The position numbers and the translations under genes were made by a program. Shown one piece after another: positions 51,252 through 60,492 of a DNA stretch of 64,000 nt. Within the stretch, counting starts at the first letter, position 1; each line of letters opens with the position of its first letter. The stretch is from Shewanella intestini (lineage in GTDB: Bacteria; Pseudomonadota; Gammaproteobacteria; Enterobacterales; Shewanellaceae). The notes under the pieces are model-generated. The model made no database searches, was not told the origin of the DNA, and was given only the letters and a program-made list of their open reading frames with translations. Where the stretch lies: NCBI RefSeq assembly GCF_018221465.1, contig NZ_JAAIKR010000013.1, positions 62,001-126,000 of the forward strand, written 5' to 3'.

Positions 51252-51450
51252 GTTGTTTCCACTTGCGTGACGCATATTATTATATTTATTTTTACTGTTA
51301 AACATAAATGCATAACAGGAGCGTAAGGTTAAATGCGCCCTGAGGATTAGCAAGGCGCACCTTTTAACTTTGGTCTTTGGAGTACCAAATGAGTCATTTG
51401 GGCCTGACAAGTATTGATAGGTGACTCAGATTATCAATACCAACAAATCG

Positions 51451-52077
51451 TTAAGCGTTCAGTGCGGCAACGGCTTCACGTACTAGCGCGCCAATTTCGT
51501 CCCATTGCTGGTTGTCAATAAGTTTGCCTGGCACCATCCACGTTCCACCACAAGCAACTACGGCATCAATATTAAGGTAGTCGTTAATATTGCTTGGTGA
51601 TACACCACCCGTAGGCATGATAGTTACTGGGTAAACCGCAGTTAATGCTTTAAGCATTTGAATGCCGCCTGAAGGTTCTGCTGGGAAAAACTTCAATGTG
51701 TCTAAACCCATTTCCATTGCTTGTTCAACAAGCGATGGATTATTCACTCCTGGAATAATGGGCATATTGCGTTGCTGACAGTATTTAACCGTTGTTGGGT
51801 TAAAGCCTGGGCTCACAATAAAGTCAACGCCTGCATCTATTGCGGCATCAACCGTTTCTGAGTTAAGCACGGTGCCAGCACCAATTAACATGTCTGGATA
51901 AGCTTCGCGCATATTTTTAATTGCTTGCGCTGCAGCGGGTGTTCTAAACGTAATTTCTGCACAAGGCATGCCGTTTTCAACTAACACCTTACTTAATGAA
52001 ACGGCATCATCAGCATTGTTAATTGCAATCACTGGGATCACTTGCAATTGTTTTAGTCTTTCATTTAGCGTGCTCAT
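51451..52077 (-). CDS. eda: KDPG/KHG aldolase
   Basis: 208 residues. Cleaves 2-keto-3-deoxy-6-phosphogluconate to pyruvate and glyceraldehyde-3-phosphate, the final step of DEH/KDG catabolism. Family sequences CAEITFRTPAAAQAIK near 38 (with the glutamate), GAGTVLNSE near 70 and the Schiff-base lysine in LKFFPAEPSGGI near 133. Last gene of the kdgF-kdgK-eda operon; RBS AAGGAAG before the ATG. Confidence 0.95.
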   Translation of the reverse strand: MSTLNERLKQLQVIPVIAINNADDAVSLSKVLVENGMPCAEITFRTPAAAQAIKNMREAYPDMLIGAGTVLNSETVDAAIDAGVDFIVSPGFNPTTVKYCQQRNMPIIPGVNNPSLVEQAMEMGLDTLKFFPAEPSGGIQMLKALTAVYPVTIMPTGGVSPSNINDYLNIDAVVACGGTWMVPGKLIDNQQWDEIGALVREAVAALNA

Positions 52078-52136
52078 GTCACTTCCTTTGGGATATTCAG
52101 AGTAATTTGGCTAATAAATATAATTGTTATTAACGA

Positions 52137-53063
52137 TTAAACTTGGCTTGGCATTGCTGCAAGGTCAATGATTGCACCTTTATGCTGGATAACGATGCCA
52201 GCAAGTGCGTGACCAGTTTTAGCTGCTAAGGTGGCATCATGACCAAGTAAACGCTCAGACATATAACCTGCGGCAAACGAGTCTCCTGCAGAGGTCGTGT
52301 CGACAACATTGTCGACATGTGTTGCTGGTACGCTAATTTGCGAATCTTTAGTTGCTACAATGCATTCTTGCGCGCCACGTTTAATGACAACTTCGCTAAG
52401 GCCAAGGGTAAAGCTGCGGTCTAAGCATTGTGCTATTTCGGTGTCGCCAAATAAGACTTCTTCGTCTTCAAAGGTCAGTAAACCAATATCGGTTAATGCC
52501 AACATTTCAAGATAAACCGCTTTGGCTTGCGCGGCATCGCGCCATAAGCGAGGGCGATAGTTGTTATCAAATACCACTTTGCCGCCATTGGCTTTACATT
52601 GTTTAAGCACGTCGAATAATACTGCGCGGCTTTGCTCAGTTAAGATGGCAAGGCTAATACCCGACAAGTACAACACGTCAAATTGGCTTAATGTGGCTAA
52701 TAGTTGGCTACTTGCTTGTTCAAGCCAAAATTTAGCAGCGGCATCATTACGCCAGTAATGGAAACTGCGTTCACCGGTTTCGTCTACTTCGATGGCATAC
52801 AATCCAGGAAGTTTGTTATCCATAATCTGAACGTGTTGTGTGTCTATGCCTTCTTGCTGCCAAATTTTGAGCATTTCTTTGCTGAAAAAGTCTTGGCCGA
52901 GTGCGGTGAAGTAGCTGATTGACATGTCTTTGCCTTTTGATAGGCGTGACAAGTAAACCGCAGTGTTAAGGGTGTCGCCACCATAGTTTTGTGCGAGTGA
53001 ACCATCGCGCTGTTGCAGTTCGACCATGCATTCGCCAATGATCCCGACATTCAACATAGACAT
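52137..53063 (-). CDS. kdgK: 2-keto-3-deoxygluconate kinase
   Basis: PfkB-family kinase of 308 residues that phosphorylates KDG to KDPG with ATP. N-terminal GECMVELQQRDGSLAQNYGGDTLNTA and the C-terminal PfkB motif DTTSAGDSFAAGYM with the catalytic aspartate near 255. Start ATG at 53063 has a GAGG site. 17 bases after kdgF, same operon; the aldolase follows. Confidence 0.95.
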   Translation of the reverse strand: MSMLNVGIIGECMVELQQRDGSLAQNYGGDTLNTAVYLSRLSKGKDMSISYFTALGQDFFSKEMLKIWQQEGIDTQHVQIMDNKLPGLYAIEVDETGERSFHYWRNDAAAKFWLEQASSQLLATLSQFDVLYLSGISLAILTEQSRAVLFDVLKQCKANGGKVVFDNNYRPRLWRDAAQAKAVYLEMLALTDIGLLTFEDEEVLFGDTEIAQCLDRSFTLGLSEVVIKRGAQECIVATKDSQISVPATHVDNVVDTTSAGDSFAAGYMSERLLGHDATLAAKTGHALAGIVIQHKGAIIDLAAMPSQV

Positions 53064-53080
53064 ATTGGTTCCTCTATTTT

Positions 53081-53413
53081 TTATAGAAAGTCTTGGCGCG
53101 CAGGGTTGAACATATCGATCAACATGCTGCCTTCTTCTAATGCTACCGCGCCGTGCATCACCATTTTAGGTGCAATATATGCGTCGCCAACTTTAAGGAT
53201 TTTTTTAACGCCATCAATTTCGGCTTCAAAACTACCTGCTGCAACATAACCAATTTGATCATGAATATCATGAGTGTGTGGATGGCCAATTGCGCCTTTT
53301 TCGAATTTTACGAAAACAGCCATCAGGTCTGGAGTGTAACCAATAATTTTGCGTGATAAGCCGTCACCTAGGTCTTCCCAATCTGTTTTGTCATTTTCAA
53401 AAAATGGGTTCAT
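53081..53413 (-). CDS. kdgF: KdgF: cupin that converts unsaturated uronate to DEH
   Basis: 110 residues. Single cupin with HPHTHDIHDQIGYVAAGSFE near 44 (metal-binding His/His/Gln pattern) and the second-half segment MVMHGAVALE. KdgF turns linear or ring-form 4,5-unsaturated uronates, produced by pectin and alginate lyases, into 5-keto-4-deoxyuronate/DEH. Start ATG at 53413 with AGGAG site; an ATG eight codons upstream is not used. First gene of the operon, whose promoter region is shared with PL17. Confidence 0.92.
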   Translation of the reverse strand: MNPFFENDKTDWEDLGDGLSRKIIGYTPDLMAVFVKFEKGAIGHPHTHDIHDQIGYVAAGSFEAEIDGVKKILKVGDAYIAPKMVMHGAVALEEGSMLIDMFNPARQDFL

Positions 53414-53437
53414 CTCTATTCTCCTGTGAAATGCCAT

Positions 53438-53855
53438 ATCGTGATATCCATTTGAATAACTGCATCAACGAAATGGGGGGCATCATTGGTTATGGTATTT
53501 GTTGAGTTAACGACTATCGCTGTGAAATAAGCGGGATAAGTTTTACTCAACAGTCTGTTTTAATATGAACGTAGTGTACTCGTAAAATACTCGCATTTGT
53601 AATACAAATCTACCGTATCTGTGATCTGCTTCGTATTTGTTGTTATTGTTTTCGTTTGTTAACATTGTAAGTTGTTGATTTTTAACTTTTTGGCGTGTTG
53701 GCGAATATATGGGTGTTAATTGGTGGTTATCGCATTAATCAAACAATTAGGGTTTTTATGAGTGATCTAAGTCTATAAATGGTTTTTATATGCTGTAATT
53801 TAGGTCAATTTGTATTATTTTAGATGCAATTCGTAGCTTCCAGTTTGAGGTAAAC
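53438..53855. promoter_or_regulatory. Divergent kdgF / PL17 promoter region
   Basis: Contains the best operator candidate in the window, ATTTGTAATACAAAT (53595-53609), a 7-base-arm palindrome with one central base, and a related half-site ATTTGTATTA (53808-53817). Long AT-rich stretches with no gene. Divergent transcription of kdgF and the PL17 pair is inferred. Confidence 0.65.
53595..53609. promoter_or_regulatory. Candidate GntR operator (kdgF/PL17)
   Basis: ATTTGTA-A-TACAAAT is a perfect palindrome around one base. Same TTGTA-N-TACAA core as at 35912. It fits the FadR-subfamily consensus. Confidence 0.65.
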
Positions 53856-56003
53856 ATGTCGCAAGCCATAAAAGCGGTACTTTTTGAAGAGTCAGAAATC
53901 GCGTCAATCGCGAGTGAGTTAGGCACTGATAGCCTAATGGGTAAAAGCTTAACGAGTTTGATTGCTGATACCGATGCCTTTATGGCGTTAGGGGTCGAAG
54001 TCCCAGGTCATAGTGAAGCTGGTGGTTATGCACATAATCGCCACAAACAGAACTACCAATACATCAATCAAGCAGGTCGCTTATTTTTGGTGACGGGTGA
54101 AGAAAAATACGCCCAATATACTGCCGACCTACTATTAGCTTACGCTGATAAGTATTTAAAGTTAGGCTTCCACGAGCAGTTAAACACTAACCCTCCAGGG
54201 CGTTTGTTCCACCAAATTCTAAACGAGCATGTGTTCTTATTGAATTCAAGCTTAGGCTATAGCTGCATTCGTCATTGGTTGTCAGCAAAGCAACAGCAAA
54301 CCATTGTTGCTGGCTTGTTCCAACCGATGCTTGATATGTTCACTGAACAATATAGCTTTGATTTTGACCGTATTCACAACCACGGTATTTGGGCTGTTGC
54401 TGCTGTTGCGATTTGTGGTTTAGCGATTGATAAGCCTGAATATGTAGAAATGTCGATTCACGGCTTAAAAGGTGACGACATTGAAGGTGGTTACCTTGCA
54501 CAAATTAGTAAACTGTTTGCCCCTTCTGGCTATTATATGGAAGGTCCTTATTACCATCGTTATGCGATTCGCCCATTGTGCTTATTTGCCGAAACCGTTC
54601 ACCGTCACCGCCCAGAGCTAGACATCTTTAACTTTAATGACCAAGTCATTGGTAAAACCATTAAGTCGATGTTAGCTACGGCTTATCCAAATGGTGTGTT
54701 CCCAGCGCTAAATGATGCTTCATTGTCTATGGATGTGTGTGATGCGGGTGTGGTTGTGGCGCTAAGCCTTTATGCAAAACACTACGGTATTGACGATGAC
54801 ATTCTAGGCATGGCACAAATTCAAGACTGCGTATGGGTTAACCCATGTGGTCAAGTCTTATCAGCAGCCTTTGCTAAAAACCAAGCTAAGTTAACCCCTT
54901 GCTGGCCAAGTGTTGAGCTAAACGAAGGGCCAAATGGCGATCGCGGCGCACAAGCCTTTATGCGTATGCAAGCTGACAATGGCGATGTGAACCAGTTAGT
55001 GATGAACTACGGTCAGCACGGTATGGGTCATGGTCACTTTGACACCTTAGGGATTAGTTTCTTCAATAATGGCCAAGAAGTCTTACGCGAATACGGCTTT
55101 GGCCGTTGGGTTAACGTAGAACCTAAATTTGGTGGCCGCTACCTTGACGAAAACAAGTCTTATGCTCGCCAAACGATTGCCCACAATGCCGTTGCTGTTG
55201 ACCAACAATGTCAAAATAATTTTGACGTAAAATTGGCCGATAGTCGCCATGGTGAACCACATTTCTTTAGTGGTGATGATAGCGCCGTTCAAGGTGTGAG
55301 TGCATTCTGCCGTGACTTCTACCCAGGTGTTGACCAACAGCGCAGCGTGTTAATGGTTAACCATGGTGTATTAGCTAAACCTGTTTTAGTTGATTTATAC
55401 CGCTTAATCAGTGATCAGAACCACCAGTATGACTATTCATTGCATTACGACGGACAGATTGTGCGTACTAACTTTGACTACCAAACTCACAGTGAGCTGG
55501 CCACATTGGGTGATCACTTTGGTTATCAACATATTTGGAACGTTGCCCAAGGTAAAGCGACTACCGAGGCAAGCGACACTGCATTAGTGAGCTGGTTGCA
55601 AGGCAGCAGTTACTACACGTGGTTAAGTGCCGTGAGCGCAGATGATGAAGTTATCTTTACTCGCTCTGGTGCAAATGACCCATCATTTAACTTACGCAGC
55701 GAACCAGGCATGGTGTTACGTCGCCAAGCAAAAGACACGCTATTTGCTAACGTATTAGAAACGCACGGCTACTTTAATGAAGCGGTAGAGGCAAGTACCG
55801 AAGCGCGTGGTCAAATTACTCAGGTGAATGTTATTGGCAGTAATGAGCAAGGTTCAGTGATTGAAATTGTGGCTCAAGATGCAACATTAGTCGTGATGGT
55901 AAGCAACCAAGTTGGTGTTACACCAACAACCGATAACAGCGTAACGTTCAACAATCAAACATTCCAATGGCAAGGTTATTTTGCTGTTGAGCAAAGAGGT
56001 TAA
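53856..56003 (+). CDS. PL17 oligoalginate lyase (copy 1), no export signal
   Basis: 715 residues. Exo-acting lyase of family PL17: an alpha/alpha-toroid N-half with NHGIWAVAAVAICG near 174 (Asn-His pair), GPYYHRYAIRP near 230 (Tyr), and the heparinase II/III-like C-half with GHGHFDTLGISFF near 390 and FGGRYLDENKSYARQT. No signal peptide, so it is likely cytoplasmic, unlike Alg17C of Saccharophagus. It gives unsaturated monomers from oligomers. Followed by a second copy after 4 bases. Confidence 0.92.
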   Translation: MSQAIKAVLFEESEIASIASELGTDSLMGKSLTSLIADTDAFMALGVEVPGHSEAGGYAHNRHKQNYQYINQAGRLFLVTGEEKYAQYTADLLLAYADKYLKLGFHEQLNTNPPGRLFHQILNEHVFLLNSSLGYSCIRHWLSAKQQQTIVAGLFQPMLDMFTEQYSFDFDRIHNHGIWAVAAVAICGLAIDKPEYVEMSIHGLKGDDIEGGYLAQISKLFAPSGYYMEGPYYHRYAIRPLCLFAETVHRHRPELDIFNFNDQVIGKTIKSMLATAYPNGVFPALNDASLSMDVCDAGVVVALSLYAKHYGIDDDILGMAQIQDCVWVNPCGQVLSAAFAKNQAKLTPCWPSVELNEGPNGDRGAQAFMRMQADNGDVNQLVMNYGQHGMGHGHFDTLGISFFNNGQEVLREYGFGRWVNVEPKFGGRYLDENKSYARQTIAHNAVAVDQQCQNNFDVKLADSRHGEPHFFSGDDSAVQGVSAFCRDFYPGVDQQRSVLMVNHGVLAKPVLVDLYRLISDQNHQYDYSLHYDGQIVRTNFDYQTHSELATLGDHFGYQHIWNVAQGKATTEASDTALVSWLQGSSYYTWLSAVSADDEVIFTRSGANDPSFNLRSEPGMVLRRQAKDTLFANVLETHGYFNEAVEASTEARGQITQVNVIGSNEQGSVIEIVAQDATLVVMVSNQVGVTPTTDNSVTFNNQTFQWQGYFAVEQRG

Positions 56004-56007
56004 TTTT

Positions 56008-58152
56008 ATGAGCTACCAGCCATTATTAATGAGCTTCGAAGAAGCTGCACAATTACGTACTCACTTAAACACAGATAGTTTAATGGGCCGCTCTATTGCA
56101 ACTGAAGTTGCTGCACTTGAAGCTTACTTGCCAATTGGTATTGAAATCCCAGGCCACGGTGAAGCTGGCGGATATGAACATAACCGTCATAAGCAAAACT
56201 ATATTCATTTAGACTTAGCGGGTCGGTTGTATCTGATCACTCAAGATCCACGTTATTTAGATTATGCTAAAACCATGCTGGTGGAATATGCCAAGGTTTA
56301 TACCAGCTTTGAGCTTAATACTAGCCGTGATAGTAACCCTCCAGGGCGTATTTTCCATCAAACATTGAATGAGAACATGTGGATGCTTTATGCATCGTGT
56401 GCCTATTCTTGTATTCGTCACGAGTTGACCCAAGACGAGCAACAGTTAATTGAAAATGACCTGTTCCGTCCGATGATTGATTTGTTTGTTGATACTTACG
56501 CGCATGACTTTGACATTGTCCATAACCACGGACTTTGGGCTGTAGCTGGTGTGGGTATTTGTGGTTATGCCATTAATGACCAAGCCAGTGTCGATAAAGC
56601 GCTTTATGGCCTAGCAGGTGACAGCGTATCTGGTGGCTTTATTGCTCAGTTAACGCAATTGTTCTCGCCTGACGGTTATTACATGGAAGGCCCTTATTAT
56701 CACCGCTTCTCATTACGTCCTATTTACTTATTTGCTGAGGCCATTGAGCGTCGTCAGCCAGAAATTGGTATTTACGACTTAAAAGATCAAGTGATTAAAA
56801 CCACCACTTATGCGGTTATGTCTACCGCATTTCCAAATGGGGTGTTGCCAGCATTAAATGACTCATCTAAAACGATGGACATTAAAGATGAAGGCGTATT
56901 AATTGCGACTAGCGTGTGCTTTAAACGTTATAGCCAAGACGAAAACTTAATGTCGATGGCCGTGCATCAAGATAAAGTATGGGTTCATGGTTCAGGTGCG
57001 GCATTGTCTGATGGTGTGGCAAATGCCGGTGAACTGGCTGGCTTTAACTGGGGCAGCTTGCAGCTCACTGACGGCGCAGAAGGCGACCGCGGCGGGATTT
57101 CTATTTTACGTCATCGCGACGTGAAAAATGACGACACCATGGCGTTATTATGGTTTGGCCAACATGGCAGCGACCATAAATTACATTCAGCGTTAGACCA
57201 CGGCCATTTCGATGCCTTGCATTTAAGCTTATTTAACCACGGCCAAGAAGTGACCCATGATTATGGTTTTGGCCGCTGGGTTAACGTAGAGCCCAAATTT
57301 GGTGGTCGTTATATTCCTGAAAACAAAAGCTACTGTAAACAAACCGTGGCGCACAATACGGTCGTGGTTGATCAAACAAGCCAAAACCAAGGTGACACCG
57401 CAACGGCTGAAGCACGTTGGGGTGAGTCTCACTTCTTTGTTAAAGGAGAAAAACAGCAGGCTATGAGCGCATTTGTTCGCGGTTATTATCCTGGTGTGGA
57501 TCAGCAGCGTACCGTCGTGATGTTTGAAATTGAAGGTATTGCTAAACCAGTGGTATTGGATTTATTCCGCTTAACCAGTGAACAAGAGCACACTTATGAT
57601 TATGTTGTGCATCACAGTGGTCAAATTATCCGTACCGACTTTGATTACCAAATGGCAAGCAAGCTCAAGCCTCTTGGTGACAAGTCTGGTTATCAACACT
57701 TGTGGAATGTGGCGAGCGGTAATGTTGAACAAGGCAGTTTAGTGAGTTGGTTAATGGGCAATAGCTACTATTCAATGGTAAGCAGCGCTAACCAAGGTAG
57801 CGAAGTGATCTTTGCTCGTACTGGTGCTAACGACCCTGACTTTAACCTACGCAGCGAACCGTTGATGATGTTGCGTCAAAAAGGAAGCACACATATGTTT
57901 GCTAACGTTTATGAAACGCACGGTTACTTTAACGAAGCGATTGAAGCCAGCACCGATGCGCGTGGTCAGGTAGACAAGGTTGAAGTATTAACCCATACCG
58001 ACGCTGGTTCTGCGGTTAAGTTAACCCTTAACTCAGGCAAAGAAGTTAACGTGTTTGTGTCTAATAAAGTCGGCGTGACAGACGAAACGGAAACCTCATT
58101 GACGGTTAATGACCACAACGTGAACTTTAAAGGCGCAGTACATATTGCGTAA
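56008..58152 (+). CDS. PL17 oligoalginate lyase (copy 2), no export signal
   Basis: 714 residues from the ATG at 56008 (AGAGGT site; a longer frame opens at 55981 inside the previous gene). A clear paralogue of the gene before it, with identical landmarks: NHGLWAVAGVGICG, GPYYHRFSLRP, DHGHFDALHLSLF and FGGRYIPENKSYCKQT. The sequences differ at many positions throughout (no recent copy-and-paste). Also unexported. The two copies may divide labour between mannuronate and guluronate ends or chain lengths. Confidence 0.92.
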   Translation: MSYQPLLMSFEEAAQLRTHLNTDSLMGRSIATEVAALEAYLPIGIEIPGHGEAGGYEHNRHKQNYIHLDLAGRLYLITQDPRYLDYAKTMLVEYAKVYTSFELNTSRDSNPPGRIFHQTLNENMWMLYASCAYSCIRHELTQDEQQLIENDLFRPMIDLFVDTYAHDFDIVHNHGLWAVAGVGICGYAINDQASVDKALYGLAGDSVSGGFIAQLTQLFSPDGYYMEGPYYHRFSLRPIYLFAEAIERRQPEIGIYDLKDQVIKTTTYAVMSTAFPNGVLPALNDSSKTMDIKDEGVLIATSVCFKRYSQDENLMSMAVHQDKVWVHGSGAALSDGVANAGELAGFNWGSLQLTDGAEGDRGGISILRHRDVKNDDTMALLWFGQHGSDHKLHSALDHGHFDALHLSLFNHGQEVTHDYGFGRWVNVEPKFGGRYIPENKSYCKQTVAHNTVVVDQTSQNQGDTATAEARWGESHFFVKGEKQQAMSAFVRGYYPGVDQQRTVVMFEIEGIAKPVVLDLFRLTSEQEHTYDYVVHHSGQIIRTDFDYQMASKLKPLGDKSGYQHLWNVASGNVEQGSLVSWLMGNSYYSMVSSANQGSEVIFARTGANDPDFNLRSEPLMMLRQKGSTHMFANVYETHGYFNEAIEASTDARGQVDKVEVLTHTDAGSAVKLTLNSGKEVNVFVSNKVGVTDETETSLTVNDHNVNFKGAVHIA

Positions 58153-58184
58153 TTTGAACCAAGCACAATAATCTGGTTAATTTT

Positions 58185-58211
58185 AAAGCCTGAGTTCATC
58201 TCAGGCTTTTT
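58185..58211 (+). terminator. Terminator of the PL17 pair
   Basis: AAAGCCTGAG / CTCAGGCTTT, 10-bp perfect stem with 5-base loop followed by T's; 33 bases after the stop. Confidence 0.9.
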
Positions 58212-58316
58212 GTTTTGTAAAATATAATCGACCCCCTATTTTACCCAAGCCGTTTGCGACGTGATGAACGCTGCGTAATACAGACACCTAAAGATAAATG
58301 ACCGTTGGTGACATTA

Positions 58317-59687
58317 ATGCCTTTTTCTCACTATGCCCGTAACCCGTATGTTCGTTCTAACCTTGCCTTAGCGTGGCCATTAGCACTTAATGCATTATTG
58401 ATGCAATCAATGCTGATGATTGACACCTTGTTAGTGTCGTCACTGGGTGAGGTGTCGTTAGCTGCGATGGGAATTGCGACCACCATAGTGGCATTTATTA
58501 TGGGTATTCAAATGGCGTTAGCCAATGGAACTCAATTGGTCATGAGCCGCGCAGTTGGTTCACAAAGCGCAGCTGGATTAGCAAAGGCCTGCTGGGCTGG
58601 TATGAGCATTAACTTGGGCGTTGGGTTGTTTTTTTGGTTACTGTTGCAGCTGTTTGAAACTTCAATTGTTGAGCAATTAACTCAGCATCAAGACTTGCAA
58701 GTAGAGGCGCTACGTTACCTTGGTGTGGCCAAGTATGTGGTGTTATTTAATGCCGTGACGCAAGTGTGTATTGCACTGTTTAATAGTTTAGGTAAAACCA
58801 AAGTCGCCTTTAAAGGTTACTTAATTGAAATGCCCATTAACGCATTGTTGTCTTATGCCTTTATTTACGGCACTGCTGTTACGTCGCAATTTGGCGTAAC
58901 AGGCGCAGCAATGGGCAGTTTAATTGCGATATTGGTGCGGTTTATTTACTTGGCCAGCTGTGTTTATCACCTTGACGATGTCGCATTGAGATTGTCGGTG
59001 ACGGTCACTGAGATGATTGACAATATACGTCGTCATTTTATTGAAATTTTCCCTGTTGCGGCCAATGTGACGATGTTGTCGATAGGCGTGAGCGTGTATC
59101 AGCTGTTGTACTCGCAATTATCGATTAATGCGTATGTGGCAATTACACTTGTATTGCCATGGATGCGCGCTGGTGGCCAGTTTATTACGGCGTGGGCGCA
59201 TTCGTCTGCCATTTCAATTAGCCAAGCCATTGGTTCAAAGACGTTAGACGACTTAGAAGATAACGTTAATGTGAGTATTAACTTGGCGGTGGCGATTTCA
59301 GTTGTCACCATGTTGTTTTTCTGGGGATTAAGCTTTTGGATTGCTGATATTTACCCACAAATGACAGCACAGACCTATCAAGCATTAGCGATTATTGCGC
59401 CGCTGTATATCTTGTTACCGTTAGTGCGCGGTTATAACACTGTGCATGGACATGTACTAAGGGCGATGGGGCATACCACGGCGGTGTTTAAAATTAACTT
59501 CACCGGTCAATGGGTTATTTCTATTCCGTTATGTGCATTATTAATTTTGTATTTTGATGCATCGATATTTTGGGCGTTTGCGATTCAACCTTTTGAAGAA
59601 ATGATTAAGGCGTATCCGTTTCGTTACCTTGCCCGTAAGGCGGTGAAAGAATTTAGTGAACAAGATGCAGAAAAGCTGAGTTATTAA
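58317..59687 (+). CDS. MATE-family multidrug/toxin efflux transporter
   Basis: 456 residues with 12 hydrophobic segments. N-terminal WPLALNALLMQSMLMIDTLLVSSLGEVSLAAMGIA and the second-half repeat around AITLVLPWMRAGGQFITAWAHSSAISIS are MATE features (PF01554). Earlier TTG/GTG starts exist; the ATG at 58317 is selected on hydropathy but its ribosome site is weak. Its stop codon lies within a hairpin shared with pstB as a bidirectional terminator. Substrate unknown. Confidence 0.88.
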   Translation: MPFSHYARNPYVRSNLALAWPLALNALLMQSMLMIDTLLVSSLGEVSLAAMGIATTIVAFIMGIQMALANGTQLVMSRAVGSQSAAGLAKACWAGMSINLGVGLFFWLLLQLFETSIVEQLTQHQDLQVEALRYLGVAKYVVLFNAVTQVCIALFNSLGKTKVAFKGYLIEMPINALLSYAFIYGTAVTSQFGVTGAAMGSLIAILVRFIYLASCVYHLDDVALRLSVTVTEMIDNIRRHFIEIFPVAANVTMLSIGVSVYQLLYSQLSINAYVAITLVLPWMRAGGQFITAWAHSSAISISQAIGSKTLDDLEDNVNVSINLAVAISVVTMLFFWGLSFWIADIYPQMTAQTYQALAIIAPLYILLPLVRGYNTVHGHVLRAMGHTTAVFKINFTGQWVISIPLCALLILYFDASIFWAFAIQPFEEMIKAYPFRYLARKAVKEFSEQDAEKLSY

Positions 59688-59704
59688 TTACTCAGCTTTT
59701 CTTA
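59671..59704. terminator. Bidirectional terminator between MATE and pstB
   Basis: AAAAGCTGAGT / ACTCAGCTTTT 11-bp stem, loop of eight bases that spans the MATE stop codon, followed by CTTAG on plus; T's are on both sides. Confidence 0.7.
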
Positions 59705-59732
59705 GGAGTTGCAGAGGGATAAGCGTTAAGGT

Positions 59733-60482
59733 TTAACCGAATTCACCACTCACATAACCTTGGGTACGGCTATCGACAGGGTGTTGGAATAGTGTGTCGG
59801 TGTCAGCATGCTCAACGAGTTCACCCATCCAGAAAAACGCGGTTTTATCTGAAATGCGTTTTGCTTGGTTCATCGAATGCGTCACAATCACAATGGTGAA
59901 CTTTTTACGTAGCTCATCCATTAGCTCTTCAATTTTATGCGTTGCAATAGGATCCAGTGCACTGGTTGGTTCGTCCATTAGAATCACTTCCGGCTTCATT
60001 GCAATAGCACGAGCAATACACAGACGTTGTTGTTGACCACCCGACAATCCCATTGCTGGTGTATGTAAGCGTTCTTTTACTTCATCCCAAAGCGCTGCGC
60101 TACGCAGTGACTCTTCAACTACTTCGCTAATGAGCTCTTTGTCTTTTTCGCCTTGGGCTTTAAGGCCAAAAGCAACGTTGTCATAAATGCTCATAGGGAA
60201 AGGATTTGGCTTTTGGAACACCATACCGACGCGCATTCTTAATTGTTTTACGTCAATGTCGGCATAGATGTTTTCGCCTTCAAACATTACATCACCTTCA
60301 ATCTTCACGCCTTCTACTAGGTCGTTCATGCGATTAAGTGTGCGTAATAGTGTTGATTTTCCACATCCTGATGGGCCAATTAATGCCGTGACTTGTTTGG
60401 CTGGGATTGGCAATGAAATGTCTTTTAATGCGTGGTTTTCGCCATAAAAAAGATTGAGATTATTGACTTCAAGCTTGTTCAT
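59733..60482 (-). CDS. pstB: Phosphate ABC transporter ATPase PstB
   Basis: 249 residues from the ATG at 60482 ([15 protein letters not shown] site), 10 bases past the pstA stop; a longer frame upstream is not supported. Walker [18 protein letters not shown] near 36, signature [20 protein letters not shown] near 150 and Walker [13 protein letters not shown] near 170. Drives high-affinity phosphate uptake with PstSCA. Last gene of the pst operon: phoU, which often follows, is not present. Confidence 0.97.
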   Translation of the reverse strand: MNKLEVNNLNLFYGENHALKDISLPIPAKQVTALIGPSGCGKSTLLRTLNRMNDLVEGVKIEGDVMFEGENIYADIDVKQLRMRVGMVFQKPNPFPMSIYDNVAFGLKAQGEKDKELISEVVEESLRSAALWDEVKERLHTPAMGLSGGQQQRLCIARAIAMKPEVILMDEPTSALDPIATHKIEELMDELRKKFTIVIVTHSMNQAKRISDKTAFFWMGELVEHADTDTLFQHPVDSRTQGYVSGEFG

Positions 60483-60492
60483 TTTAGTTGCC

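Noticed and set aside
51334-51440. Two hairpins after eda as terminators
   Set aside because: Perfect stems but without T tracts in either direction, so the weaker stem with TTTTTT at 51228-51251 was preferred.
55981-56007. Earlier start of the second PL17 overlapping the first
   Set aside because: The ATG at 56008 has a proper ribosome site and aligns with the start of the first copy.
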